Shown here: positions 9,926 to 17,891 of the stretch, piece by piece
Position numbering within the stretch: the stretch's first letter is position 1
Layout of the letters: each line of letters opens with the position of its first letter
Assembly: GCF_001043175.1 (NCBI RefSeq)
Contig: NZ_CP011494.1
Coordinates: forward strand, 1,550,001 to 1,614,000
Direction: 5' to 3'
Origin: Marinobacter psychrophilus
GTDB lineage: Bacteria > Pseudomonadota > Gammaproteobacteria > Pseudomonadales > Oleiphilaceae
Length of the DNA: 64,000 nt
The notes under the pieces: generated by a model
Told to the model about the DNA's origin: nothing
Database searches by the model: none
Seen by the model: the letters and a program-made list of their open reading frames with translations, nothing else
Made by a program: the position numbers and the translations under genes

Positions 9926-10979
9926 GATTGACCGCTATGTGATGAAAACTGTTGGCGGTGCCATGTTTTTGGTGATGGTGGTGGTGCTGTCGTTGGATTT
10001 GATTTTCGCGTTTATTGCCGAGTTGGACGACACGGCCAATAACTACCAGACCCTCGATGCTCTGTGGTATGTATTTCTGACGTTGCCGCGGCGGATTTAC
10101 GATTATTTGCCGTTGGGCGCGTTCATGGGCTGCCTGGTGGGATTAGGCTCGATGGCCAGCTCTTCCGAGCTGACGGTTATCCGCGCCGCCGGCGTTTCCA
10201 TAAAGCGCATTGTCTGGTCTGCCATGAAACCAGCGCTGCTTGTGGTGCTACTGGGCGTGGGAATTGGCGAATACCTGGCGCCGCCGGCGGAGCGCATAGC
10301 GCAAAGCGAAAAAGCCGTGGCGTTGGGTGCAGGAAGCAACGTAGCCGCGGCGTCGGGTTTGTGGCATCGCGAAGGTAATGTATTTATTCACATGAATGCC
10401 GTGCAGCCCAGTGGCGTGCTTTTTGGCATTTCCCTGTTTCGCTTTAACGAGCAGCGCCAGTTGTTAGCCGCCAGTTTTGCCGAGCGGGCGATTTACCAAG
10501 GCGATCACTGGATTCTTGAAAACGTACAAACCACCAAGCTGGCAGAGCAGGGCACCACCCGGGTGACTCATAACCAACTGCGTTGGGAGTCTGGTTTGTC
10601 GCCCAGCGTATTGAGTGTATTGATTGTAAAGCCGGAGAACCTGGCGATGACAGGCCTGCTGACCTACGCCCGCTATCTGGACGAGCAGGGTTTGAGCGCG
10701 TCGCGCTACTGGTTAGCGTTTTGGAAGAAGACGTTAATGCCACTGGGAACCGCGGTGATGGTGTTAGTGGCAATTTCGTTCATCTTTGGCCCGCTGCGCT
10801 CGGTCACCATGGGCTTTCGGGTGTTTACCGGCCTGTTGGTAGGCCTGTCGTTTAAATACATGCAAGACTTGCTGGGGCCGATGAGCGTGGTCTACGGTTT
10901 CGACCCCATTCTGGCGGTACTGGTGCCTATCGCGGTGAACGCTGGTATTGGTATTTTGCTAATGCGCCGGGCAGGTTAG
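9918..10979 (+). CDS. lptG: Lipopolysaccharide export permease LptG
   Basis: 353 residues (E. coli 360). Partner of LptF in the LPS-extracting ABC transporter. Seen: MRKIDRYVMKTVGG start, the first membrane helix with SLDLIFAFIAEL, YDYLPLGAFMGCLVGLGSMASSSELTVIRAAGVS, a periplasmic jellyroll domain, and C-terminal helices with FGPLRSVTMGFRVFTGLLVGL. The ATG at 9918 overlaps the lptF stop by 8 bases, implying translational coupling; longer upstream starts in this frame would run antiparallel to family expectation. Confidence 0.95.
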   Translation: MRKIDRYVMKTVGGAMFLVMVVVLSLDLIFAFIAELDDTANNYQTLDALWYVFLTLPRRIYDYLPLGAFMGCLVGLGSMASSSELTVIRAAGVSIKRIVWSAMKPALLVVLLGVGIGEYLAPPAERIAQSEKAVALGAGSNVAAASGLWHREGNVFIHMNAVQPSGVLFGISLFRFNEQRQLLAASFAERAIYQGDHWILENVQTTKLAEQGTTRVTHNQLRWESGLSPSVLSVLIVKPENLAMTGLLTYARYLDEQGLSASRYWLAFWKKTLMPLGTAVMVLVAISFIFGPLRSVTMGFRVFTGLLVGLSFKYMQDLLGPMSVVYGFDPILAVLVPIAVNAGIGILLMRRAG

Positions 10980-10987
10980 TGTTGGTA

Positions 10988-11038
10988 GGGGGCAGATTTG
11001 AAATTTGTCCCTGGTTCTAGGTGTGAAGTTTGTCCTCA
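10988..11038. repeat. Imperfect palindrome plus related direct repeat between convergent genes
   Basis: Bases 10989-11011 form an imperfect palindrome (GGGGCAGATTT / AAATTTGTCCC with G-T pairs). The motif GAA(A/G)TTTGTCC is repeated shortly after (about 11024-11035). It lies between the convergent lptG and RDD genes. It resembles intergenic palindromes of the GGGGACAGATTT type that recur in many gammaproteobacterial genomes, but copy number cannot be judged from one window. It could also act as a bidirectional 3'-end element. Confidence 0.45.
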
Positions 11039-11046
11039 GTTTGCCG

Positions 11047-11580
11047 TCACAGCTTTTTCTTTTCGACTTCAACAACAACGCTGTCTGACATTCGGTCGGT
11101 CAGCGACACTCCGTTAATGGGTAAAAACAGCGCGATTATGGCCGGAATGGAAAATAACAGGCTGACAGCACCCAGATAGTAGCCTGCCAGTAATGCCAGA
11201 AATACAGCAGCGGCTGCCGTCACATAACGGCGTAAAGCCTGACTCCAGCTCACCGACACGCCGTCCAGATTCTGAATGCGCACCCGCCATACCTGCATTC
11301 CAAGTGTTTGGCCCACCCGGGTCCAAAAGTAGCCAAAAAACAGGTACAGCACCAGAAACAGGGTAAACGTCAGGCCTGGGCCGCCTTTAACCTGCCCAGC
11401 TTCCGCCATTTGTTCGTATTTTTCCCAACCGGTCAGCTGGCCGGCAATTATGGTGTATATCCAGGTGGCAACCAGCAGCACAGCAATGCTGATAAGTGCA
11501 TCGTAAGTAATGGCCAGGCCACGTTTTAGTCCGGTTGCTGGCGGCAAAAGCACGTCTGCATTGTGAAAGCGTTTGGGCAT
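11047..11580 (-). CDS. RDD family membrane protein
   Basis: 177 residues. Seen: the RDD-type N-terminus (KRGLAITYDALISIAVLLVATWIYTI), a second helix FTLFLVLYLFFGYFWTRVGQTLGMQVWRVRI with the conserved G-x-T-x-G-x-x-x-x-x-x-R/K pattern, and a third helical hairpin near 125-160. RDD proteins are small inner-membrane proteins; some have been linked to ion or proton antiport, but most are uncharacterised. It lies divergent from alaS and convergent with lptG. A single-gene unit; no specific role can be assigned. Confidence 0.85.
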   Translation of the reverse strand: MPKRFHNADVLLPPATGLKRGLAITYDALISIAVLLVATWIYTIIAGQLTGWEKYEQMAEAGQVKGGPGLTFTLFLVLYLFFGYFWTRVGQTLGMQVWRVRIQNLDGVSVSWSQALRRYVTAAAAVFLALLAGYYLGAVSLLFSIPAIIALFLPINGVSLTDRMSDSVVVEVEKKKL

Positions 11581-11721
11581 GCGGTCTCCGGTGATGTTTC
11601 ACGTTTTTCAGGATGTCGGCGTGTGCTAGAGTAGCCGATTTGTACAATCATGTAAGTATCCGAATTCAATCGCGGACCTGGCGCAATTTTCGTCGGGTTT
11701 ATGGAAAGGTATCAAAGGGCT

Positions 11722-14352
11722 ATGAAAACGGCAGAGTTGCGACAGGCGTTTCTTAAATACTTCAAACAGCAGGGCCATGCCATTGTTCCCAGTAGTTCAC
11801 TGGTGCCGGCAGATGATCCCACTTTGTTGTTTACGAACGCGGGCATGAACCAGTTCAAGGACCTGTTCCTGGGCCGTGAACAACGTGACTACACTCGCGC
11901 CACCAGTTCGCAAAAATGTGTGCGCGCCGGCGGCAAGCACAACGATCTGGAAAACGTCGGTTACACGGCTCGCCACCATACGTTTTTTGAAATGCTGGGC
12001 AACTTCAGTTTTGGCGACTATTTCAAGCGCGAAGCCATCAATTTCGCCTGGAATTTTTTGACCTCTGAGCAGTGGTTGAACCTGCCAAAAGCGAAGCTGT
12101 GGATCACGGTGTACGCCGACGACGACGAAGCCTTTGCTATCTGGAACGAGGAAATTGGCGTGCCTGCCGAGCGCATTGTCCGTATTGGCGACAACGCTGG
12201 CGGCCGCTACTCTTCAGATAATTTCTGGCAGATGGGCGATACAGGGCCCTGCGGCCCTTGCTCCGAGATCTTTTTTGATCACGGCCCCGATGTAGCCGGC
12301 GGCCCTCCGGGAAGCCCGAACGAAGACGGTGACCGCTACATAGAAATCTGGAACGTGGTGTTCATGCAGTATAACCGCACCGCTGACGGCGAGATGCTTA
12401 ACCTGCCCAAACCGTCGGTAGACACTGGCATGGGTCTGGAGCGAGTGACCGCGGTATTGCAGGGCGTGCACAGTAACTATGAAATTGACCTGTTTCAGGA
12501 TCTGCTGAAAGCCGCTTCTGACGTGCTCGGCGGCGTTGCCACCACCGAAGCTTCGTTGCGTGTTGTGGCAGACCATATCCGCTCCTGCTGCTTTTTGATT
12601 AGTGATGGCGTTATGCCGTCAAACGAAGGCCGTGGCTTTGTATTGCGCCGGATCATCCGCCGCGCCGCCCGTCACGGTAACAAGCTTGGTGCTAACGGCC
12701 CCTTCTTTTACAAGTTGGTAGGTGCGTTGGTTGAGTTGATGGGCGAAGCCTTCCCGCAGCTTGTCAGCAGCCACAAACAGATCGAAAAAGTACTGTTGCA
12801 AGAGGAAGAGCAGTTTGTAAAAACCCTGGATAACGGCCTGCGCCTTTTAGAGCAGGACATTGCCGAACTTCAAGGTGATGTAATTCCCGGCGAAACCGTG
12901 TTCGCTCTATACGACACTTACGGCTTCCCGATAGACCTGACCAACGACATCGCCCGTGAACGCGGTTTGACTCTGGATTACCAAGGCTACGAAAAGGCGA
13001 TGGAAGCCCAACGTGAACGTGCCCGGGCGGCCAGCAAATTTGGTGTTGATTATAACGCGGAAAGCCTAAAGCTTGAGGGCGTGACCGAATTTAGCGGTTA
13101 CCAAAATATTGATGGCCACGAGTGCATTCGCTCAGTGATTGTCGGCAGTGAACATAAAAACGCCGAAGCCGGCGACGAAGCCATCATTGTGCTGGAGCGC
13201 ACGCCCTTTTACGCGGAGTCTGGTGGCCAGGTCGGTGACACCGGGCTGTTGACCTGGAGTGGCGGCCGCTTTCAAGTAACCGACACCCGCAAAGAGGGCA
13301 GTAATCACCTTCATATCGGCACGGTGGTTGAAGGTGAACTGTTCCCGGGCATGGAAGTGGATGCGCGCATTGATCATGAGCGCCGTGAACGCACCAAACG
13401 TAATCACTCCGCCACCCACCTGCTACATGCGGCTTTGCGTAAAGTTCTGGGTGAGCACGTTAGCCAGAAAGGTTCGCTGGTAGACCCGGACAAACTGCGC
13501 TTTGACTTCTCGCATCTCGAGGCCATCAGTGCCGCAGATCTGCAGGAAATCGAACGCCAAGTTAACCAGCAGATCCTGCAAAACACCTCGGTAGTCACAG
13601 AAGTGACCGACATGGAACAGGCCCTGGCCAAGGGTGCGCTGGCGCTGTTTGATGAAAAGTACGGCGACTCCGTCAGGGTTCTGAGCATGGGCTCGGATGG
13701 CTACTCGGTTGAGTTGTGCGGTGGTACCCATGTTAATCGCACCGGTGACATTGGTCTATTGCGTATTACCTCTGAAAGCGGTGTCGCTTCCGGCGTTCGC
13801 CGCATTGAAGCGGTCACCGGTTTTGGCGCTCTGGAATGGGTAGACAGCGCGGAACGCACCTTGCGAGAAGCGGCCAGGCTGGTGAAGGGCTCTCGTGAGT
13901 CGCTGGTCGAGAAAGTGCAGCAGACATTGGACCGCAATCGTCAGTTAGAGAAAGAAATCGACGGTTTGAAGGCTCAGTTGGCCAGCTTGGCCGGCAGCGA
14001 TTTAGCGTCGTCTGCGGTCGATGTGGCGGGCTTAAAGGTGGTTGCTGCTGAAATGCCAGGAGCGGATCGCCAGGCGCTGATGGAAACGGCCGACCAGCTG
14101 AAAAACAAGTTGGGTGAGGGCGTCGTGGTTTTGGCCAGCGTTGAAGATGGCAAAGTCACACTGGTATCTGGCGTGACCAAATCAGCGACCGGCAGAGTCA
14201 AGGCCGGAGACATTATGAAGTACCTGTGCGCGCAGCTGGATGGTAAGGGCGGCGGTCGTCCTGATATGGCCCAGGGCGGGGGTAACGATGCCTCCAGGCT
14301 TACCGAGGTTCTGGCGGGTGTTGCGGGCTGGGTTGAAAAAAATAGTCAGTAA
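11722..14352 (+). CDS. alaS: Alanyl-tRNA synthetase
   Basis: 876 residues, the same as E. coli. Class II synthetase charging tRNA-Ala, with editing and C-Ala domains. Seen: catalytic core starting [13 protein letters not shown], motif 2 around [19 protein letters not shown], editing-site zinc ligands H562 and H566 (HSATH) and C666 in ELCGGTH, and a C-terminal DHHA1-like domain ending with [11 protein letters not shown]. The frame is open from ATG 11701, but the second ATG at 11722 matches the family start. It heads the alaS-lysC-csrA array. Confidence 0.98.
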   Translation: MKTAELRQAFLKYFKQQGHAIVPSSSLVPADDPTLLFTNAGMNQFKDLFLGREQRDYTRATSSQKCVRAGGKHNDLENVGYTARHHTFFEMLGNFSFGDYFKREAINFAWNFLTSEQWLNLPKAKLWITVYADDDEAFAIWNEEIGVPAERIVRIGDNAGGRYSSDNFWQMGDTGPCGPCSEIFFDHGPDVAGGPPGSPNEDGDRYIEIWNVVFMQYNRTADGEMLNLPKPSVDTGMGLERVTAVLQGVHSNYEIDLFQDLLKAASDVLGGVATTEASLRVVADHIRSCCFLISDGVMPSNEGRGFVLRRIIRRAARHGNKLGANGPFFYKLVGALVELMGEAFPQLVSSHKQIEKVLLQEEEQFVKTLDNGLRLLEQDIAELQGDVIPGETVFALYDTYGFPIDLTNDIARERGLTLDYQGYEKAMEAQRERARAASKFGVDYNAESLKLEGVTEFSGYQNIDGHECIRSVIVGSEHKNAEAGDEAIIVLERTPFYAESGGQVGDTGLLTWSGGRFQVTDTRKEGSNHLHIGTVVEGELFPGMEVDARIDHERRERTKRNHSATHLLHAALRKVLGEHVSQKGSLVDPDKLRFDFSHLEAISAADLQEIERQVNQQILQNTSVVTEVTDMEQALAKGALALFDEKYGDSVRVLSMGSDGYSVELCGGTHVNRTGDIGLLRITSESGVASGVRRIEAVTGFGALEWVDSAERTLREAARLVKGSRESLVEKVQQTLDRNRQLEKEIDGLKAQLASLAGSDLASSAVDVAGLKVVAAEMPGADRQALMETADQLKNKLGEGVVVLASVEDGKVTLVSGVTKSATGRVKAGDIMKYLCAQLDGKGGGRPDMAQGGGNDASRLTEVLAGVAGWVEKNSQ

Positions 14353-14453
14353 TGCATGTTTTAGCTGCGGGTGAGGGTTTATACTCTCGCCCAAATGATT
14401 TGACGGGCGGATCAACCTCGGCCCTGAGTCCCGGTCTAGACAGTGGAAATACT

Positions 14454-15725
14454 ATGGCCTTGTATGTACAAAAATTTGGTGGCACTTCGGTAGGTACTAC
14501 CGAACGTATCGAGGCGATTGCAGAGAAGGTTTTTGGTTTTCGTAAGGCCGGACACGACATCGTCGTCGTGGTGTCAGCCATGAGCGGTGAAACTAATCGC
14601 TTGATTGGCCTGGCCAGCAACATTACCGATGAGCCCGGTCAGCGTGAAATGGACGTGCTTCTGTCTACCGGCGAACAGGTGACCATTGCACTGTTGTCGA
14701 TGGCTTTACAGAAGCTGGGTTGCGAGGCTCGTTCTTACACAGGCTCACAGGTGCGTATCCTAACCGACCGTGCCCATACAAAAGCTCGTATTCAGCACAT
14801 TGATGAACAGCATGTGCGTGAAGATCTGAATGCCGGCCGCGTGGTAGTGGTGGCAGGTTTTCAGGGAGTAAACGATCTGGGTGATATTACTACCCTTGGT
14901 CGCGGTGGTTCAGACACGACTGCGGTGGCCTTGGCAGCGGCGTTGAAAGCCGATGAATGCCAGATTTATACCGATGTCGACGGGGTTTATACCACCGACC
15001 CGCGAGTGGTGGATTCTGCTCGCAGGCTGAATCACATTACTTTTGAAGAAATGTTGGAAATGGCCAGTCTGGGATCCAAAGTGCTGCAAATTCGCGCTGT
15101 GGAATTCGCGGGTAAATACAACGTTCCGTTGCGGGTGCTGTCCAGCTTTCAGGAAGGCGAGGGCACCCTGATTACCATGGAGGATGATAGCACTATGGAA
15201 CAACCAGTCGTTTCGGGCATTGCATTCAATCGTGACGAAGCCAAGCTGACCATATCCGGTGTGCCGGATACGCCTGGCAGTGCACTGCGTATTCTGAAGC
15301 CGATTAGTGATGCCAATATTGAAGTGGACATGATTGTCCAGAACGTGGGTGAAGACGACAGAACCGCCTTTACGTTTACGGTTCTGCGTCACGACTTCAA
15401 ACGCGCAGGCGATGTGCTTCGCTCGGTAGCAGCCGAGTTAGGCGCACGTGAGGTCATCGGAAACGAAAAGATTGCCAAAGTCAGCATTGTCGGTGTTGGT
15501 ATGCGTTCTCACGCGGGTGTTGCCACCAAGATGTTCGAGGCACTGTCTAACGAAGGTATTAACATTCAGATGATCTCTACGTCGGAAATCAAAATTTCCG
15601 TGGTGATTGATGAAAAGTACCTTGAACTTGCGGTACGGGCGCTTCATTCGGCTTTTGAGCTGGATAAGCCCCTGGTAGAAGTTGAAGCTCGACGCAATGG
15701 GCTTATGCCCGCTGCATCATCCTGA
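14454..15725 (+). CDS. lysC: Aspartate kinase
   Basis: 423 residues. Phosphorylates aspartate, the first step to lysine, threonine, methionine and diaminopimelate. Seen: KFGGTS (7-12), the kinase-domain FQGVNDLGDITTLGRGGSDTTAVALA, YTDVDGVYTTDPR, then two C-terminal ACT domains (from about residue 265) that sense end products. The ATG at 14454 (MALYVQKFGGTS) is the family start although the frame is open from 14352. It lies 101 bases after alaS. That gap is too short for, and shows no sign of, a lysine riboswitch. Confidence 0.97.
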   Translation: MALYVQKFGGTSVGTTERIEAIAEKVFGFRKAGHDIVVVVSAMSGETNRLIGLASNITDEPGQREMDVLLSTGEQVTIALLSMALQKLGCEARSYTGSQVRILTDRAHTKARIQHIDEQHVREDLNAGRVVVVAGFQGVNDLGDITTLGRGGSDTTAVALAAALKADECQIYTDVDGVYTTDPRVVDSARRLNHITFEEMLEMASLGSKVLQIRAVEFAGKYNVPLRVLSSFQEGEGTLITMEDDSTMEQPVVSGIAFNRDEAKLTISGVPDTPGSALRILKPISDANIEVDMIVQNVGEDDRTAFTFTVLRHDFKRAGDVLRSVAAELGAREVIGNEKIAKVSIVGVGMRSHAGVATKMFEALSNEGINIQMISTSEIKISVVIDEKYLELAVRALHSAFELDKPLVEVEARRNGLMPAASS

Positions 15726-15753
15726 TAGGACGTTCATTCGCTGAACCGGCTAA

Positions 15754-15781
15754 CGCACATACCCGTATAAGGGAATGTGCG
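15754..15781 (+). repeat. Stem-loop between lysC and csrA
   Basis: Arms CGCACAT (15754-15760) and ATGTGCG (15775-15781) pair, continued after one A-A mismatch by CCC/GGG around a six-base loop. No T-run follows, so it is not a standard terminator. It lies in the csrA leader or upstream region, about 90 bases before the csrA start. Confidence 0.5.
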
Positions 15782-15870
15782 GTTTCGGGAGGGCGCGTAA
15801 TTCCGTTATAAATGTGCGCGTACGAAGCACCTATTTAAGAACGGGTTGCTTTTTCAGAGGGAGTAGGGAT

Positions 15871-16068
15871 ATGTTGATTTTAACGCGCCGCGTAGGCGAG
15901 ACCTTGATGGTCGGTGACGAGATAACCGTTACTGTGCTTGGGGTAAAGGGAAACCAAGTACGGATCGGTGTGAATGCACCGAAAGAAGTCGCTGTTCACC
16001 GCGAAGAGATCTACCAGCGCATTCAGGCGGAGAAAAGTTCCGATGAGGCTGAGCCGGGTAATCACTAG
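15871..16068 (+). CDS. csrA: Carbon storage regulator, RNA-binding global regulator
   Basis: 65 residues. CsrA/RsmA dimers bind GGA motifs in mRNA leaders and control carbon flow, motility and biofilm formation. Seen: [16 protein letters not shown], the RNA-contact residues L4 and R44 (in VHREEIY), and the usual short variable tail. The ATG at 15871 is preceded by GAGGGAGTAGGG; the frame extends upstream without family similarity. Its position after lysC and before tRNA-Ser is conserved in pseudomonads and relatives. The gene is followed by a clear terminator. Confidence 0.97.
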   Translation: MLILTRRVGETLMVGDEITVTVLGVKGNQVRIGVNAPKEVAVHREEIYQRIQAEKSSDEAEPGNH

Positions 16069-16080
16069 TCGGTCAAAAAA

Positions 16081-16117
16081 AAGCCGCTCGCGAATTTTCG
16101 GAGCGGCTTTTTGTTTT
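16081..16117 (+). terminator. Rho-independent terminator after csrA
   Basis: Nine-bp perfect stem AAGCCGCTC (16081-16089) / GAGCGGCTT (16101-16109) with an 11-base loop, then TTTTGTTTT. It lies 12 bases after the csrA stop. Confidence 0.9.
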
Positions 16118-16195
16118 AAAGAAAATCTGGTGTAAAAAAATTCGTTCAACCCTATGAAAACATAAAAAACGTGGTAGTATACGCCCCGTCCTCAA

Positions 16196-16287
<92 letters not shown>

Positions 16288-16352
16288 TCCTGTTAGAGGA
16301 AAGAGGGCAGGTTGATATTGCAGTCAACTAAAGCAATGAAAGTGATCAATGT

Positions 16353-16429
16353 GCGGCTGTAGCTCAGCTGGATAGAGTACTCGGCTACGAACCGAGCGGT
16401 CGGAGGTTCGAATCCTCCCAGCCGCACCA
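16353..16429 (+). tRNA. tRNA-Arg(ACG), copy 1
   Basis: 77 bases with encoded CCA. Acceptor GCGGCTG/CAGCCGC; anticodon arm CTCGG-CTACGAA-CCGAG gives ACG, which becomes ICG after deamination by TadA and reads CGU, CGC and CGA. Confidence 0.97.
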
Positions 16430-16465
16430 CTTTTTAAGCTAAGATGTATGAATACCCAAGTTTTA

Positions 16466-16542
16466 GCGGCTGTAGCTCAGCTGGATAGAGTACCTGGCTA
16501 CGAACCAGGCGGTCGGAGGTTCGAATCCTCCCAGCCGCACCA
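16466..16542 (+). tRNA. tRNA-Arg(ACG), copy 2
   Basis: 77 bases with CCA. Identical to copy 1 except for the anticodon stem, which is CCTGG/CCAGG instead of CTCGG/CCGAG. Two base pairs differ and both sides of each pair have changed, so pairing is kept. Confidence 0.97.
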
Positions 16543-16552
16543 AATTACGACC

Positions 16553-16595
16553 AAAACGCCCCGATGTGTGAAACGCAGATCGGGGCGTTTTGCAT
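16553..16595 (+). terminator. Rho-independent terminator after tRNA cluster
   Basis: Thirteen-bp perfect stem AAAACGCCCCGAT (16553-16565) / ATCGGGGCGTTTT (16579-16591) with a 13-base loop, 10 bases after the second tRNA-Arg. The A/T ends of the stem would allow use from both directions. Confidence 0.88.
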
Positions 16596-16710
16596 TGGGT
16601 CCTTGTATCTCACCGTACGTGTCATTACTTACCCTTATTCCTTCCTCGCTCCTCTCGAATGTGTCTTTTTTCACCCATTTTCTATCCCAAAAAGACCTCT
16701 ATAGAAAATA

Positions 16711-16723
16711 AATCATTGTTTTA
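16711..16723 (+). promoter_or_regulatory. Candidate IHF site
   Basis: AATCATTGTTTTA agrees with the IHF consensus WATCAANNNNTTR at all but one fixed position. It sits in an AT-rich tract 18 bases upstream of the sigma-54 element, where IHF usually bends DNA for activator-polymerase contact. Confidence 0.5.
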
Positions 16724-16740
16724 TATGGTTAATATTTATT

Positions 16741-16756
16741 TGGCCCGGTCATTGCT
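16741..16756 (+). promoter_or_regulatory. Sigma-54 promoter of the TAXI-TRAP operon
   Basis: TGGCCCG-GTCA-TTGCT. The invariant GG (-24) and GC (-12) are exactly ten bases apart and flanking bases agree with TGGCACG-N4-TTGCW. It lies about 75 bases before the TAXI binding-protein start. An NtrC-family activator gene (dctD) lies downstream in the same block. Confidence 0.85.
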
Positions 16757-16831
16757 TAATCCGATGTCACGCGGGGCCGCACGGGCTTCGTTGAATACTA
16801 AAACAACACAATGAATTGGAGAGCCTTCTTT

Positions 16832-17809
16832 ATGAAAACCCAAGTCGTTATGGCAGTGGCATTCGCCTCCACGCTGGCCGTTGCAAATCCGGTCGTCGCC
16901 CAAGATCGGGCAGGCTGGCCTGACAACTTCACAGTAGGCACCGCCAGTCAAGGTGGCACCTACTTCGCGTACGGTGCTGGATGGGCCAACTTTGTAGCAG
17001 AAAGCCTGGGCGTGTCAGGCGGCGCTGAAATCACCGGCGGCCCGATGCAGAATATGGCTCTGGTACACACCGGCGATCTAAAGTTTGGTCTGACCACCAT
17101 GGGGCCTGCACGGGAGTCCATGGAGGGCAACAGCCCAATAGCGCCAGGCATGAAAATGGACAACGTGTGCGCCATGTTTCCCATGTACGAAACGCCGTTT
17201 TCCGTAACGGCCCTGACCAGCTCGGGCATCACCTCCATTTCTGACATTCCGGATGGCGCAACCATCGGATTTGGCCCGGCCGGCTCCACCTCAGACACCT
17301 ACTTTCCGCGCATGATGGAAACGCTGGGTGTGAACTTCGAGCGCCGCAATGGCAGTTGGTCAGACTTGGGTACCCAGTTGCAGGACGGCCTGATTGATGT
17401 TGTTGCCTTTGCCGCCGGTATCCCGATTCCTGCGGTCAGTCAGCTGGAAGTGCAGACCGATGTGAATATCATTGGCATGACCGACGCTGAAGCAAAAAAA
17501 GTGGTTGATAACTTCCCAGTATCCGAATTTATCATTCCGGCCAACACCTACCAATCGCTGGAAAAGGAATCTCGCGTAGTGTCTATGTGGAACTTCGCAA
17601 TGGCCAATTGCGACGTGCCGGAGAGCTTGGTGTATGAAATTACCAAGCTGACTATGGAAAACAACGAGAGAATGGTGTCGATCCATAAGGCAGCTCAATT
17701 CTCCATTCCTGAAAATTACACCAAGAACAAAGTATTGCCGTGGCACAAAGGCGCGGCGCGTTGGTTCAACGAAAACGGTTACACCATCGAACAAAGCAAC
17801 ATCAAGTAA
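16832..17809 (+). CDS. TAXI-family TRAP transporter solute-binding protein
   Basis: 325 residues. Periplasmic receptor for a TRAP transporter of the TAXI type (known ligands include C4-dicarboxylates and glutamate-like compounds). Seen: signal peptide MKTQVVMAVAFASTLAVANPVVAQ, then FTVGTASQGGTYFAYGAGWANFV, the TAXI hallmark around the ligand site, and the IGFGPAGSTSDTYFPRMME segment. ATG 16832 has GGAGAG at 16818-16823; the ATG at 16811 lies ahead of that site and is less likely. It is followed by a strong hairpin and then the fused permease. The sigma-54 promoter and the nearby dctBD genes suggest control by external substrate. Confidence 0.92.
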   Translation: MKTQVVMAVAFASTLAVANPVVAQDRAGWPDNFTVGTASQGGTYFAYGAGWANFVAESLGVSGGAEITGGPMQNMALVHTGDLKFGLTTMGPARESMEGNSPIAPGMKMDNVCAMFPMYETPFSVTALTSSGITSISDIPDGATIGFGPAGSTSDTYFPRMMETLGVNFERRNGSWSDLGTQLQDGLIDVVAFAAGIPIPAVSQLEVQTDVNIIGMTDAEAKKVVDNFPVSEFIIPANTYQSLEKESRVVSMWNFAMANCDVPESLVYEITKLTMENNERMVSIHKAAQFSIPENYTKNKVLPWHKGAARWFNENGYTIEQSNIK

Positions 17810-17816
17810 CGCTACC

Positions 17817-17840
17817 ACCGGAGGCGCCTGCGCCTCCGGT
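17817..17840 (+). terminator. Intercistronic hairpin after TAXI binding-protein gene
   Basis: Perfect ten-bp stem ACCGGAGGCG / CGCCTCCGGT around the loop CCTG, 7 bases after the stop codon and followed by TAATTTGCC rather than a T-run. It probably gives partial termination or 3'-end stability so that binding protein exceeds permease. Confidence 0.7.
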
Positions 17841-17891
17841 TAATTTGCCGGCTGCTTGCCGGCTCCGATTTGCCCGCTGGCAGGATATCCC

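Noticed and set aside
14353..14453. Lysine riboswitch before lysC
   Set aside because: The gap is only 101 bases and shows none of the lysine riboswitch stems.
16353..16542. Tandem tRNA repeat as possible integration site (att)
   Set aside because: No integrase gene and no displaced tRNA 3'-end copy in the window; the duplicated sequence is simply two full tRNA genes.
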